Below, in pieces: positions 28,908-37,147 of a stretch of 64,000 bases of DNA. The DNA lies in NCBI RefSeq assembly GCF_041912895.1, contig NZ_JAYSGI010000001.1, forward strand, positions 124,001 to 188,000. Reading direction: 5' to 3'. Position numbers and translations under genes: made by a program. This DNA is from Pelagerythrobacter sp041912895 (GTDB taxonomy: Bacteria; Pseudomonadota; Alphaproteobacteria; Sphingomonadales; Sphingomonadaceae). The stretch's first letter is position 1. Each line of letters begins with the position of its first letter. The notes beneath the pieces are model-generated. The model did not search any database. It was not told where the DNA came from and was given only the letters and a program-made list of their open reading frames with translations.

Positions 28908-30230
28908 TCAGGTTGCGAAGCCGTGCCGTATCAGCCGGGGCAGCATCGCCGCCTGAATCGCGGCGCGCGCGGCAAGCAGCAGGGTGAAGGCGAGCCACAG
29001 CCCCCAGTTGCCGTGCGGCCATGCGAGCCACAAAGCGATGACATAGACTGCGACCGCACCGAGCATCGAGAGCAGCAGCGCGCGCGTCCAGCTCGCGCCG
29101 ACGAACACCCCGTCGAACACAAAGCCCGCTACGCCCGAAAAGGGGATCAGCACCAGCCAGATCGCCTGCTCCTGCGCGGCGCTTGCGACCGCTTCCGTGG
29201 CGGCGAAGCTGGCGAGGATCGGGTCGGCGAACAGCGCGAAGCCCGCCGCCACCAGCGCGGCGACCGCGAAGCCGCGTAGCAGGATCGCCTTGAGATAGGC
29301 GGCGAACCCGGCGCGATCCTCGGCCCCCTTGCGCTCGCCGTTCAGCACTTGCGCGGCGTTCTCGAACCCGTCGAGCAGCAGGGCGGAAAGCACGAACATC
29401 TGGTAGAGGATGCCGTTCGCCGCCAGCACCACCGCGCCGCGTTCGGCGCTCAGCCGGGTCAGCGCGGCGAGCGCGATCATCAGCACCACCGTGCGCAGGA
29501 ACAGGTCGCGGTTGAGCGCGAGGAACGGCCGGAGGCTCGCCCAGCGCAGCACCGTGCGTTCGCGCGCGGCGGCGATCACCACGCGGCCCTTGTTGCCGCG
29601 CAGCACGAACAGCACGACGACGGCCAGCTTGGCGTATTCGGCCGCGAAGCTCGACCAGCCAACCCCGGCGATGCCCATGTCGAGCCCGAGCACGAACCAC
29701 AGCCCGAGCGCCACGTTGGCGAGGTTGTAGCCGACCTCGAACAGCAGTACCGCCGTCATCCGCCGCTGCCCCACGAGATAGCCGACCAGCGCGAGATTCA
29801 GCATCACGCCCGGCGCGGTCCAGTAGCGGATATCGGCATAAGTCCGCGCCGCCGCCAGCACTTCGCCGCGCGCGCCGAGCACGTCGAGCAGCGCGGGCAG
29901 GAGCAGCGGCTTGGCGAGCAGCAGCGCCGCGGCGATGGCGATCCCGATCGTCGCCCCGCGCAGCAGCACCGCGGCCTGCTCATGCGCGCCATGGCGCGTG
30001 CCCGCCTGCGCGACGAGGCCGGTCGTCCCGGTCTTGAGGAAATTCATCACCACGAACAGCATCGCGAACAGCCGCGCGCCGATATCGACCGCACCCTGCG
30101 CTGAAGCGTCGCCCAACCGCCCGACAATCCATATGTCGCCGAGCCCGATCAGCGCCGTGGCGACATTGGTGACCATCGCAGGCAGGGCGATCGCCCATAT
30201 CGCGCGGGTGTCGGTGGAGGTGGCCTTCAA
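28908..30230 (-). CDS. MATE family efflux transporter (DinF-like)
   Basis: 440-residue inner-membrane antiporter with 12 predicted spans in two halves. It begins IWAIALPAMVTNVATALIGLGDIWIVGRLG, the MATE/DinF signature, and has the conserved GxxT-type FLKTGTTGLVAQ segment and MIAGVGWSSFAAEYAKL. DinF-branch members export cationic compounds with Na+ or H+ and are sometimes linked to oxidative stress. Start at the ATG 30230. It diverges from the phosphorelay kinase; 216 bases lie between the starts. Confidence 0.92.
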   Translation of the reverse strand: MKATSTDTRAIWAIALPAMVTNVATALIGLGDIWIVGRLGDASAQGAVDIGARLFAMLFVVMNFLKTGTTGLVAQAGTRHGAHEQAAVLLRGATIGIAIAAALLLAKPLLLPALLDVLGARGEVLAAARTYADIRYWTAPGVMLNLALVGYLVGQRRMTAVLLFEVGYNLANVALGLWFVLGLDMGIAGVGWSSFAAEYAKLAVVVLFVLRGNKGRVVIAAARERTVLRWASLRPFLALNRDLFLRTVVLMIALAALTRLSAERGAVVLAANGILYQMFVLSALLLDGFENAAQVLNGERKGAEDRAGFAAYLKAILLRGFAVAALVAAGFALFADPILASFAATEAVASAAQEQAIWLVLIPFSGVAGFVFDGVFVGASWTRALLLSMLGAVAVYVIALWLAWPHGNWGLWLAFTLLLAARAAIQAAMLPRLIRHGFAT

Positions 30231-30363
30231 GCAGTGCTCCTCCCAAAGAATCGCAACGGCGGAAAGTTATCGTTCTTCACGACCCATAGGATGCAGTTGG
30301 CGGCATGTGCCACGCTTGTGCGCCGTGCGCGCCGATTTCCATCGTGCGGTCGGCAAGTCTCCT

Positions 30364-30378
30364 TTAACTGTTTCCTAA
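30364..30378 (+). promoter_or_regulatory. possible CtrA-type site upstream of the phosphorelay operon
   Basis: TTAACTGTTTCCTAA matches the CtrA consensus TTAA-N7-TTAA at seven of eight fixed positions and lies about 70 bases before the kinase ATG. Matches of this quality occur by chance, so this is only a pointer. Confidence 0.25.
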
Positions 30379-30446
30379 CCGCGCGCGCACTATGTATCTT
30401 AAGGTTTGACGACAAATTTCGCGGATCGCGTTCCGGACATTCACAC

Positions 30447-32600
30447 ATGCGGCGTTTTTCGCTTTTAAGATTTGCCCGGAATTCCAATCATTTGCTGATT
30501 GCGGCATGCGCCGGTGTGCTGGTGGTTATCGCGTTTCTGGCGCTCGCGACGGATCGCGGGTTCGATCAGAGCGCGAAGCTGCGGCAGGACGTTTTTTCAT
30601 CCTATGACGCGCGGGCCGCGTTGCAGAGCGTCCTGACTTTGCATCAGGACATGGAACTGGGTCAGCGCGGTTATGTCATTACCGGCGACCCGCGATTCCT
30701 CGAACCTTATCTCGCCGCCGAAGCGCGCGTGGACGAGAGCCTTGCGACATATATCCGGTTGGCCGGCCGATCGCGCGAAGCGGGGCTGATCGATCTGCTT
30801 CGCGGCGCATCGACTGACAAGCGGCGCTTCATTGCGCGGACGATCGCGCTGGTCGAGGAAGGGCGGCGGGACGAGGCCGTTCGTCTGATATCGACCGGCA
30901 GCGACAAGAGAATCATGGATCGCATCCGGTCGCTGGTGGAGACGATCTCCGAAGAGGAGCGCGCCAGGCTCGAACAGCGTACAGCCACAGCGGCAGTGGT
31001 TCGTGAACGGCTGCGAATACGCACGCTGACTCTGGAAGCGGGCCTGATCGCGCTGCTCGCGATCGCGGCCTTCCTGATCGTCCGCAGCCAGTCCGCGCGC
31101 ACCCGGGCGCTACGCCGCGCGAGCGATGCCGCCGCGCGGCAGGACGCGATTTTCGGCAGCGCGAAAGACGGCATGATCGTGCTGAACCCCAGCGGTAGCA
31201 TCGAAAGCCTCAATTCGGCCTCTGCGGACATGTTCGGGGTGACGGAACAATCGCTCTTGCGGCGCGACATCGGCGCGCTGTTCGAAGTCGCGCCCGATCG
31301 CGGCCAGATCGAGACGTTCCTCCGCCGCCTCAAGGCGAACCGCAAGGCGGGTTCGGGAAACATCCAGGAGTTCGTCGGGCGGCGGAGCGACGGTTCGACC
31401 TTCCCGCTGGAGGTTTCCATCAGCCCGGTCGAACTCGCTAGTGAAACCCTGTTCCTGGCAGTTCTGCGCGACATCAGCGAGCGCCGCGAGGTCGAACAGT
31501 TGAAGGGAGAATTCGTCGCCACGGTCAGCCATGAACTGCGCACGCCGCTAACCTCGATCGCCGGTTCCCTCGGTCTCATCAATGGCGGCGCGGCCGGCGA
31601 GGTGCCGCCCAAGATCGCACGCCTGATCGAGATCGCGCATAGCAATGCCGCGCGGCTGGTGCGGCTCATCAACGACATCCTCGATATCGAGAAGATCGAA
31701 GCGGGCCGCATGACGTTCGATATCCGCCCGCTGTCGCTGTCGACCTTGCTCGAGGCCGCGGTTCACCAGACGGCCGGGTTTGCGGGCGATTACGGGGTAA
31801 CCGTGGAGGTCGACGATATCCCGGCAGACGCCGCCGTGCTGGCGGACGAGGACCGGTTGATGCAGGTGGTGACGAACTTGCTGTCCAACGCGATCAAATT
31901 CTCCCCACGCGCCGAGGCGGTGACGTTGCGCGTCACGCCGCTGGATCGGCGTTACCGCATCAGCGTGATCGACCGGGGTGACGGCATTCCCGAAGCCTTC
32001 CGGGACAGGATCTTCGGCAAGTTCGCGCAGGCCGACGCGTCGGATTCGCGGCAGAAGGGCGGTACGGGCCTTGGCCTCAGCATCGTGCGCGAGATCGTGA
32101 TACGGCTGGGCGGATCGGTCAGTTTCGATAGCGAGACGGGCAAAGGCAGTATGTTTCATGTCGACCTGCCGATGGCGGAAATGCGCAGTTCCGCCGCGGC
32201 GCGCGAACCTGCCCCCGGCGATCATGCGTTGCCTGTCATACTCCATGTCGACGACGATCCGGATATGCTCGCTGTCGTCGCCAGCGCGTTCGGCGGACGC
32301 GCGCGCATTCATTCGACGCCAAGCGTCACCGAGGCGCGCTCGCTCATCAAGCGGACGCGCTACGACGCCGCGATCCTCGACGTGGGTATGCTCGATGGTC
32401 CCGGCACCGAACTGGTCGCCCCGCTGCGCAAGCGTTCATCGACCTTGCCGATCGTTCTGTTCACCGCACAGGAGGTCGCCGCGGGCGGAGAAGACGGTAT
32501 CGATCTCGTGCTCGTGAAATCGCGCGCCAGCCTCGATACGCTGGTCGACGAGGTGATGGGGCGCATCGATCGAAAGGAACATGCCGGAGGCAAGCAGTGA
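30447..32600 (+). CDS. hybrid sensor histidine kinase with CHASE3, PAS and receiver domains
   Basis: 717-residue inner-membrane kinase. Membrane spans at 16-34 and 196-213 enclose a CHASE3 sensor domain (about 40-185, with GQRGYVITGDPRFLEPY). A PAS domain follows (232-345), then HisKA with His362 (VSHELRTPL), HATPase with NLLSNAIKFS and GTGLGLSIV boxes, and a C-terminal receiver with Asp645 (ILDVGML), Thr673 and Lys691. The receiver makes it a hybrid kinase that needs an Hpt partner, and one is encoded two genes later. ATG at 30447 gives the basic MRRFSLLRFARN leader. The stop overlaps the next start in GTGA. The operon leads to the pilus locus, so pilus control is inferred. Confidence 0.93.
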   Translation: MRRFSLLRFARNSNHLLIAACAGVLVVIAFLALATDRGFDQSAKLRQDVFSSYDARAALQSVLTLHQDMELGQRGYVITGDPRFLEPYLAAEARVDESLATYIRLAGRSREAGLIDLLRGASTDKRRFIARTIALVEEGRRDEAVRLISTGSDKRIMDRIRSLVETISEEERARLEQRTATAAVVRERLRIRTLTLEAGLIALLAIAAFLIVRSQSARTRALRRASDAAARQDAIFGSAKDGMIVLNPSGSIESLNSASADMFGVTEQSLLRRDIGALFEVAPDRGQIETFLRRLKANRKAGSGNIQEFVGRRSDGSTFPLEVSISPVELASETLFLAVLRDISERREVEQLKGEFVATVSHELRTPLTSIAGSLGLINGGAAGEVPPKIARLIEIAHSNAARLVRLINDILDIEKIEAGRMTFDIRPLSLSTLLEAAVHQTAGFAGDYGVTVEVDDIPADAAVLADEDRLMQVVTNLLSNAIKFSPRAEAVTLRVTPLDRRYRISVIDRGDGIPEAFRDRIFGKFAQADASDSRQKGGTGLGLSIVREIVIRLGGSVSFDSETGKGSMFHVDLPMAEMRSSAAAREPAPGDHALPVILHVDDDPDMLAVVASAFGGRARIHSTPSVTEARSLIKRTRYDAAILDVGMLDGPGTELVAPLRKRSSTLPIVLFTAQEVAAGGEDGIDLVLVKSRASLDTLVDEVMGRIDRKEHAGGKQ

Positions 32601-32968
32601 CGAGCCGTATACTCTATGTCGACGACGAGGCGGATATCCGCGAGATCGCCGAGATGGCGCTGTCGCTCGATCCCGCGTTCGAAATCCGCACCTGCGGTTC
32701 GGGTCATGAAGGAGTGGACGCCGCGCGGGCGTGGCAACCGAATCTTATCCTGCTCGATGTCATGATGCCCGAACTCGACGGGCCGGGTGTGCTCCGCATC
32801 CTGCGCGACGACGACCGGACCTATGCGATCCCCGTGGTCTTCATCACCGCGCGCACGCAAGCGCAGGAAGTCGCGCATCTGCGCGATCTCGGCGCGCGCG
32901 GGGTGATCGCCAAGCCGTTCGACCCGATGACATTGGCGCAGCAGGTGCGCGACTTGCTCGATGAATGA
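32597..32968 (+). CDS. single-domain response regulator (CheY-like)
   Basis: 123-residue stand-alone receiver. Acidic pocket Asp9-Asp10 (ILYVDDEAD), phospho-acceptor Asp54 (ILLDVMMPELDG), a conserved Thr (VFITARTQ) and Lys (VIAKPFDP) are all present, so it should accept phosphate. The GTG start overlaps the kinase TGA by GTGA, so production is coupled. It may serve as a phosphate sink or as the second phospho-station in the relay. It overlaps the Hpt gene by 8 bases. Confidence 0.93.
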   Translation: MTSRILYVDDEADIREIAEMALSLDPAFEIRTCGSGHEGVDAARAWQPNLILLDVMMPELDGPGVLRILRDDDRTYAIPVVFITARTQAQEVAHLRDLGARGVIAKPFDPMTLAQQVRDLLDE

Positions 32969-33275
32969 CATCGGCCAGCGCCTCGCCGCGCTCTCGGCGC
33001 GTTTTGCGGAGCAGGCGGGCGACACCGCCGCTGCTATCGCCGCCGCGCTGGAGCGCGAAGACCGGCAGGAATTGGCAAGCCTGTGCCACAGCCTTTCGGG
33101 GCGCGCAGGAATGTTCGGCCATCCCGCGATCGGCGATGCGGCGCGCTGTGTCGAGATCGCGATCGACGAGGGACGGCCTGAGGGCGAGGTTGCGGAACTG
33201 GCGCGCGATCTCCTACGCCAACTTGCATCGCTCGGGCATGGTCCGGCGCCGCTTGCTAACGATACGGTGGAGTAG
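32961..33275 (+). CDS. Hpt domain phosphotransfer protein
   Basis: 104-residue histidine phosphotransfer protein. The four-helix Hpt motif is LCHSLSGRAGMFGHPAIGDAA with the phospho-acceptor His43. It should shuttle phosphate between the hybrid kinase receiver and the LuxR-type regulator encoded next. The ATG at 32961 lies within the end of the CheY-like gene, and its stop is directly followed by the regulator ATG, so all four relay genes are one tightly packed operon. Confidence 0.88.
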   Translation: MNDIGQRLAALSARFAEQAGDTAAAIAAALEREDRQELASLCHSLSGRAGMFGHPAIGDAARCVEIAIDEGRPEGEVAELARDLLRQLASLGHGPAPLANDTVE

Positions 33276-33902
33276 ATGACCAAGGTTCTCGTTGCGGACG
33301 ACGACCCGTTGACCATGGCGGGAATTACGACGTTGCTGGACAACACCAATTTCGAGGTCGTGGCGACGGTGAACACCGGCGCGGCCGCGCTCGATGCGCT
33401 CGCGAGCGCGCGGCCCGACATGCTCATCCTCGACAACGGAATGCCCGAACGCAGCGGGCTGGACGTGCTGCGGACATTGCGCGCACGCGGCGACAACCGC
33501 CCGGTCGTGCTGCTGACGGGCGGCATCAACGACCAGCTTGCGCGCGAGGCGATCCAGCTGTCGGTGAACGGCATCGTCATCAAGGCGACCGCGCCGCGCG
33601 ACCTGCTGACTTGTCTTGAGACGGTGGTGCAGGGGCGCCGCTGGCTGGATCAGGAGGTGATGCAGCGGGCGATGGATTTCGCCATGTCCCCCGATGCGCC
33701 GCGCGACCCCTTCGCCGTGCTCTCCAGCCGAGAACGCACGGTCGCGGCACTGGTGCAACGCGGCCTGCGCAACAAGGAAATCGCCAGCGAACTGGGCCTC
33801 ACCGAAGGCACGGTGAAAGTGCATCTGCACAAGGTGTTCGAGAAGCTGGAGGTGCGCGGCCGCACCGAGCTGATCCTGCTCGCCAAGGAGCATGGCCTCT
33901 AG
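33276..33902 (+). CDS. NarL/LuxR family response regulator
   Basis: 208-residue DNA-binding regulator. Receiver with Asp8-Asp9, phospho-acceptor Asp53 (LILDNGMPERSG; Asn replaces the more usual residue after Asp) and Lys113. The C-terminal LuxR-type HTH is complete (LSSRERTVAALVQRG ... NKEIASELGLTEGTVKVHL ... VRGRTELIL). The start codon follows the Hpt stop without a gap. The palindrome CTATATCCGAAGATATAG starts four bases after its stop, in front of the first pilus gene, and recurs in front of the pilin gene. I infer that these are its binding sites. Confidence 0.93.
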   Translation: MTKVLVADDDPLTMAGITTLLDNTNFEVVATVNTGAAALDALASARPDMLILDNGMPERSGLDVLRTLRARGDNRPVVLLTGGINDQLAREAIQLSVNGIVIKATAPRDLLTCLETVVQGRRWLDQEVMQRAMDFAMSPDAPRDPFAVLSSRERTVAALVQRGLRNKEIASELGLTEGTVKVHLHKVFEKLEVRGRTELILLAKEHGL

Positions 33903-33905
33903 CCG

Positions 33906-33960
33906 CTATATCCGAAGATATAGGCGTTTTTTGCCGAAGGTGAGCCGCTTTATCGCCGCC
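33906..33960 (+). promoter_or_regulatory. pilus promoter block 1 with 18-bp palindrome
   Basis: CTATATCCGAAGATATAG at 33906-33923 (7-bp arms) is followed nine bases later by GCCGAAGGTGAGCCGCTTTA, which resembles the block after the palindrome at 36100. The spacing from the palindrome to the first gene ATG is 120 bases. The TTTTTT at 33927-33932 could also let the palindrome act as a terminator for the regulator gene. Confidence 0.65.
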
Positions 33961-34043
33961 GGATGAATGGCCCGCGCCGCCCTGATCGCGCATCTGCCGC
34001 TCAAGGCGAGCGGCATGGGGCCGCCGCCGACGACAGGCGGACG

Positions 34044-34652
34044 ATGGCTTACCTCCACACGCTCGGAATGGCACTGCTGGTCGCGATCCTCGCTATAGCC
34101 AGCCCGCCCGCGCGTGCGCAGACCACCGCCTATGCTGCCGGGCAGGGCGCGATCAACAGCATCGAGGTGGGGGTGGAAGTCCGCGCTTCAGTGCTCGGCC
34201 GCTGCGGCTTCGCCAGCGGCGGCGCGCCTTCGGGCACGATCGACCAGGCCGATTTCGACCGCAACGGCTTCACCCGCGATTTCGCGATCCAGCTCGATTG
34301 CACGGGCGCTTCGCGCATCGCGGTCACCTCGCAGAACGGCGGGATGGCGAGCGCCGCGGCCGGCGGAAGCGGGTACCAGGCGAAGGCGCCCTATCGCGTC
34401 GCGCTCTACATGGTGGCGGACAACGGTACCAACAGCTCGTCCAGCTGCGACGCTTCGAGCCTGTCGGCCGGCGGCTCCTGCGCCTTCGCGGGCACGGCGA
34501 GCAGCAGCACCGGCCTGCGGCTGGCAGGCGCCGCCACGAAAGCGAACGGATCGTATCTGCGCGTGAGCGCGCCAGCCTATGCCGGAGCCGATACGCTCGT
34601 GGCGGGCCGCTATGCCGATACGCTCTCGATCACCGTCAGTGTGAGTCCCTAA
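34044..34652 (+). CDS. spore coat U-domain (SCPU) pilin-like subunit
   Basis: 202-residue secreted protein of the spore coat U/Csu type, the structural family of archaic chaperone-usher pili. Signal peptide 1-25 (ending PPARAQ), then IEVGVEVRASVLGRCGF with the first conserved Cys, CTGASRIAVTSQNGG, YRVALYMVADN, and the C-terminal strand ADTLVAGRYADTLSITVSVSP, which should be exchanged between subunits. The ATG at 34044 is the one just before the hydrophobic leader. First gene after pilus promoter block 1. Exported through the usher encoded at 37926. Confidence 0.85.
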   Translation: MAYLHTLGMALLVAILAIASPPARAQTTAYAAGQGAINSIEVGVEVRASVLGRCGFASGGAPSGTIDQADFDRNGFTRDFAIQLDCTGASRIAVTSQNGGMASAAAGGSGYQAKAPYRVALYMVADNGTNSSSSCDASSLSAGGSCAFAGTASSSTGLRLAGAATKANGSYLRVSAPAYAGADTLVAGRYADTLSITVSVSP

Positions 34653-34714
34653 CATGCGGGTAAGCATTTCGTCTTTGCTTTCATTAACCGGCGGCGCATA
34701 CCTCTCGCTCCGGT

Positions 34715-35053
34715 ATGATGAGGCCTGCATCTCGTTTGCGCGGATTTTCGGCGTTCGCCGCCCTGGCGGTGATACTGGCGCTGCCAGTGAGCCCGGCGCG
34801 CGCGGACGAGGCCGTGCAGATCGGGGTTCAGGGTCATGTCGCGCCGCGCTGCTGGGTCGCGAATCCAAATGTATCGGCTGCGCGCAAGACCCGCTCGACG
34901 CCCGATGGCAGGGCGATTTGCAATCATGCGCAGCCGCGCATGACATCGCAGGTTCGCAATCTGACGGAACGCGACGGTGCATCCGGAACCGCACGCTCGG
35001 ACACGCAATCGACTCGCGCCGCACTGGAGATCGTCGTATCGCCCCGTTTATGA
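34715..35053 (+). CDS. small secreted protein of the pilus locus
   Basis: 112-residue protein with a signal peptide (ending ARADE near residue 32) and a short mature part with two cysteines (RCWV and AICNHA) that could form one disulfide, ending in a beta-strand ALEIVVSPRL like the end of the neighbouring subunit. I infer a minor pilus subunit or adaptor; no named family is recognised. ATG codons at 34715 and 34718 are both possible. Its TGA overlaps the next ATG (ATGA), so it is translated together with the putative tip protein. Confidence 0.65.
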   Translation: MMRPASRLRGFSAFAALAVILALPVSPARADEAVQIGVQGHVAPRCWVANPNVSAARKTRSTPDGRAICNHAQPRMTSQVRNLTERDGASGTARSDTQSTRAALEIVVSPRL

Positions 35054-36087
35054 GGGCGCGGACATTTGCATTCACCATCGGCGGGCTGGCGGGGATGCTG
35101 GCGATCGCGTCGCCTGCGCAGGCGCAGACCCAGATCGCGTCGATCTGCGGCGTCACCGGCACCGCGACCGCGCCGGCCAGCATCACCTACGATCCGTTTT
35201 CCCCCGGCGGCCTGTCCGAAGTCACCATCCCACTTGTCCTGCGGCGCAATCGCGGGCTGGTGCTGGGCCTGACCGACGAGGTGAGCGCGATTATCGTCGC
35301 CCCCACCGGCTCGCCCGCGATCGACGTGACCTATCGCGGATACCGGGTGATCTATCCCGAGGGTGCGACCGCCGGTCGCCCCCGCGCGCTCGATTCGCGC
35401 GACAATGGCGCGGGTGCGGCGGGTGAGATACGGTTCGATTTCGGGGGGATATTGTCGTCGGACCTGTCCACGCCGCTTAATCTGCGCGTCACCGTGCCGC
35501 CCGGCACCGACCTTTCTTCCGGCGAGCCGATCGTGCTCGACCTCATGTACATCTGTTCCGGCGTCCTCGGCCTTCTCGGCCAGCCGGTGCCCGTGCGCGA
35601 GCCCGGCGCGATACGGATCAACGTCAACACCGTCAGTGCGCTCCAGGCCTATTACGCCGGATCGCCGCTCGACTTCGGGGAAATCGGGGACGCAACCACC
35701 TCGGCCGTGCTTGCGGCACCCGACCGCTACACCACTTCGGCGGTGAATTCGCTGCGTGTGCGCAGCTCCGGCCCATTCGAGGTGAGAATGCGGTCGCAGA
35801 ACAATTTCCGCCTGACCTATCCCGGCGGCAACCTGTCGGACAGCGCGCAGACGATCCGCTACAGCGCGCGCTTCCTGGGGCAGGAAGTCACCTCGAACAC
35901 TTCGTTCGGCACGCGCACCTGCGCGCGGGCGGGGATGGATGGGAGGGCCGGAACGCTGCCGTTGCGCGCCACGCTGAAGGAAGGCGGATCGGCCAAGACC
36001 CCGGCGCCCAATTACGGCGACGTCATCAGCATCACGTTCACGCCGATCGTCACCGCATCAGCTCCCACCAACTGCGCGGCGCTGTAG
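35050..36087 (+). CDS. putative tip subunit/adhesin of chaperone-usher pilus
   Basis: 345-residue secreted protein. Signal peptide 1-26 (ending SPAQAQ). It has two beta-rich halves: residues 30-185 (ICGVTGTATAPASITYDPFSPGG ... ) and residues 190-345, which look like a pilin domain (LDFGEIGDATTS, then a C-terminal ITFTPIVTAS strand). Two-domain subunits in such operons are usually tip adhesins, with the N-terminal domain binding the target. Start ATG overlaps the stop of the small protein. Ends the first pilus transcription unit; promoter block 2 follows. Confidence 0.7.
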   Translation: MRARTFAFTIGGLAGMLAIASPAQAQTQIASICGVTGTATAPASITYDPFSPGGLSEVTIPLVLRRNRGLVLGLTDEVSAIIVAPTGSPAIDVTYRGYRVIYPEGATAGRPRALDSRDNGAGAAGEIRFDFGGILSSDLSTPLNLRVTVPPGTDLSSGEPIVLDLMYICSGVLGLLGQPVPVREPGAIRINVNTVSALQAYYAGSPLDFGEIGDATTSAVLAAPDRYTTSAVNSLRVRSSGPFEVRMRSQNNFRLTYPGGNLSDSAQTIRYSARFLGQEVTSNTSFGTRTCARAGMDGRAGTLPLRATLKEGGSAKTPAPNYGDVISITFTPIVTASAPTNCAAL

Positions 36088-36099
36088 GCCGCCTTGCGG

Positions 36100-36155
36100 C
36101 TATATCCTCGGATATAGCGAGAAAGCGCCGGAAGTTAGGCTGCTTTTCGCCGTCC
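36100..36155 (+). promoter_or_regulatory. pilus promoter block 2 with 18-bp palindrome
   Basis: CTATATCCTCGGATATAG at 36100-36117 (8-bp arms; 9 bp with the flanking G/C) is followed, again after nine bases, by GCCGGAAGTTAGGCTGCTTT, similar to block 1. Distance from the palindrome to the pilin start is 118-124 bases. No T-tract is present here, so it is better read as an operator than as a terminator. Confidence 0.65.
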
Positions 36156-36241
36156 GCTAAATGTCGGCGCGGTCAGGTCCGGGCTATCTCCAGGTCATCG
36201 GGGCAACACCGCCCCTTCGAACTTTCGACTGGAGAATGACG

Positions 36242-36802
36242 ATGAACAAGCTGCTTCTTTCCGCTCTCGTGATCGGTTCCGCCTTCGCCACCACCCCCGC
36301 CTTCGCGCAGTCGGCCAGCGGCTCGGTTGACGTGACCGGCACCGTGGGTGCGCGCTGCTCCGCCGTGACGCCGATCACCGGCAGCATCACGCTGGGCGAA
36401 CTCGCCAAGGCCGACGGCACCGTCGACCCGAGCTTCGCCGGCAACACCGGCGGCCTCAGCCGCAGCTTCACCGTGAAGTGCAACGGTGCCAACCCGAAGA
36501 TCTCGGTCGATGCGAAGCCGCTGGTGAACGCCGCCGCGACCAACTCGCCCAACGGCTACACCAACACCGTGCACTACACCGCCACGCTGGTCGCGATGGG
36601 TGCGAAGGGCGGCACGACGCCGGTGGCCGACCAGTCGCTGAGCTCGGGCGCGACGACGGGCCAAGTGGGCGATCGCTTCGCTGCGGTGTCCAACAACGTC
36701 ACGCTGACGGTCGGTAGCGGCATGACCGCCGATTCGACGGCGATCCTCGATGCGGGCACCTATGCCGGCAAGGTCGAGATCACCATCGCGCCGACCGCCT
36801 GA
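36242..36802 (+). CDS. pilin-like major subunit
   Basis: 186-residue secreted subunit. Signal peptide 1-22 (ending TTPAFAQ), then a mature part opening SGSVDVTGTVGARCSAVTP with one N-terminal Cys and a second in FTVKCNGANPKIS, beta-strand-rich, ending AGTYAGKVEITIAPTA. That is the layout of chaperone-usher pilins. Of two candidate starts (36236 and 36242), the second has GGAG at a proper seven-base distance. The gene has its own promoter block and is followed by a terminator-like hairpin. That arrangement would give more of this protein than of chaperone and usher, so I take it as the major pilin. Confidence 0.75.
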   Translation: MNKLLLSALVIGSAFATTPAFAQSASGSVDVTGTVGARCSAVTPITGSITLGELAKADGTVDPSFAGNTGGLSRSFTVKCNGANPKISVDAKPLVNAAATNSPNGYTNTVHYTATLVAMGAKGGTTPVADQSLSSGATTGQVGDRFAAVSNNVTLTVGSGMTADSTAILDAGTYAGKVEITIAPTA

Positions 36803-36811
36803 CGGGGGGCT

Positions 36812-36846
36812 CCCGGCAGGTTCCTTCGGGGGCCTGCCGGGATTTT
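36812..36846 (+). terminator. hairpin after the pilin gene
   Basis: CCCGGCAGG (36812-36820) pairs perfectly with CCTGCCGGG (36833-36841), followed by ATTTTGG. It is probably a partial terminator that lowers expression of the downstream chaperone and usher genes relative to the pilin. Confidence 0.7.
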
Positions 36847-36860
36847 GGCCGCGAGCCGGC

Positions 36861-37022
36861 ATGCAGACTTGCAACCCTTCGGCCCTCGCGGCCGAATTGC
36901 GCGTCCGGGCGGCGGCGGCGAGCGATCCGCGCGAGCGAGAAGAGCTGCTCTTCCTGGCCGAGGAATACGAGCGCCTGTCGGGCGCTTTCGGTGAAGGCGA
37001 ACGTTTCTTCCTGCCGGACTAG
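36861..37022 (+). CDS. small conserved-type cytosolic protein (53 aa)
   Basis: 53-residue protein, MQTCNPSALAAELRVRA at the start, then SDPREREELLFLAEEYERLSG and a short tail. The helical A-x-x-L-R-x-R-A ... A-x-x-Y-E-x-L pattern is that of small hypothetical proteins frequent in alphaproteobacteria, of unknown role. It lies between the pilin and the chaperone gene and has no signal peptide, so it may only be a passenger in the pilus operon. Confidence 0.6.
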   Translation: MQTCNPSALAAELRVRAAAASDPREREELLFLAEEYERLSGAFGEGERFFLPD

Positions 37023-37147
37023 TGTGCCCGTTTCACCGCAGGCGCGACGAAATGGATAAGCGCGGGTTAACCCGGTTTCTTTCTTCCGATATGACGGACG
37101 GACGTTCATCGTCACGCCCGAAACTGGTGCGCGAGAGGAGTAGGTCG

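Noticed and set aside
33906..33932. Palindrome plus TTTTTT after the LuxR-type gene as a simple terminator
   Set aside because: A copy of the palindrome without T-tract stands at the same distance before the pilin gene, and the following bases are also similar, so an operator/promoter role explains more. A double role remains possible.
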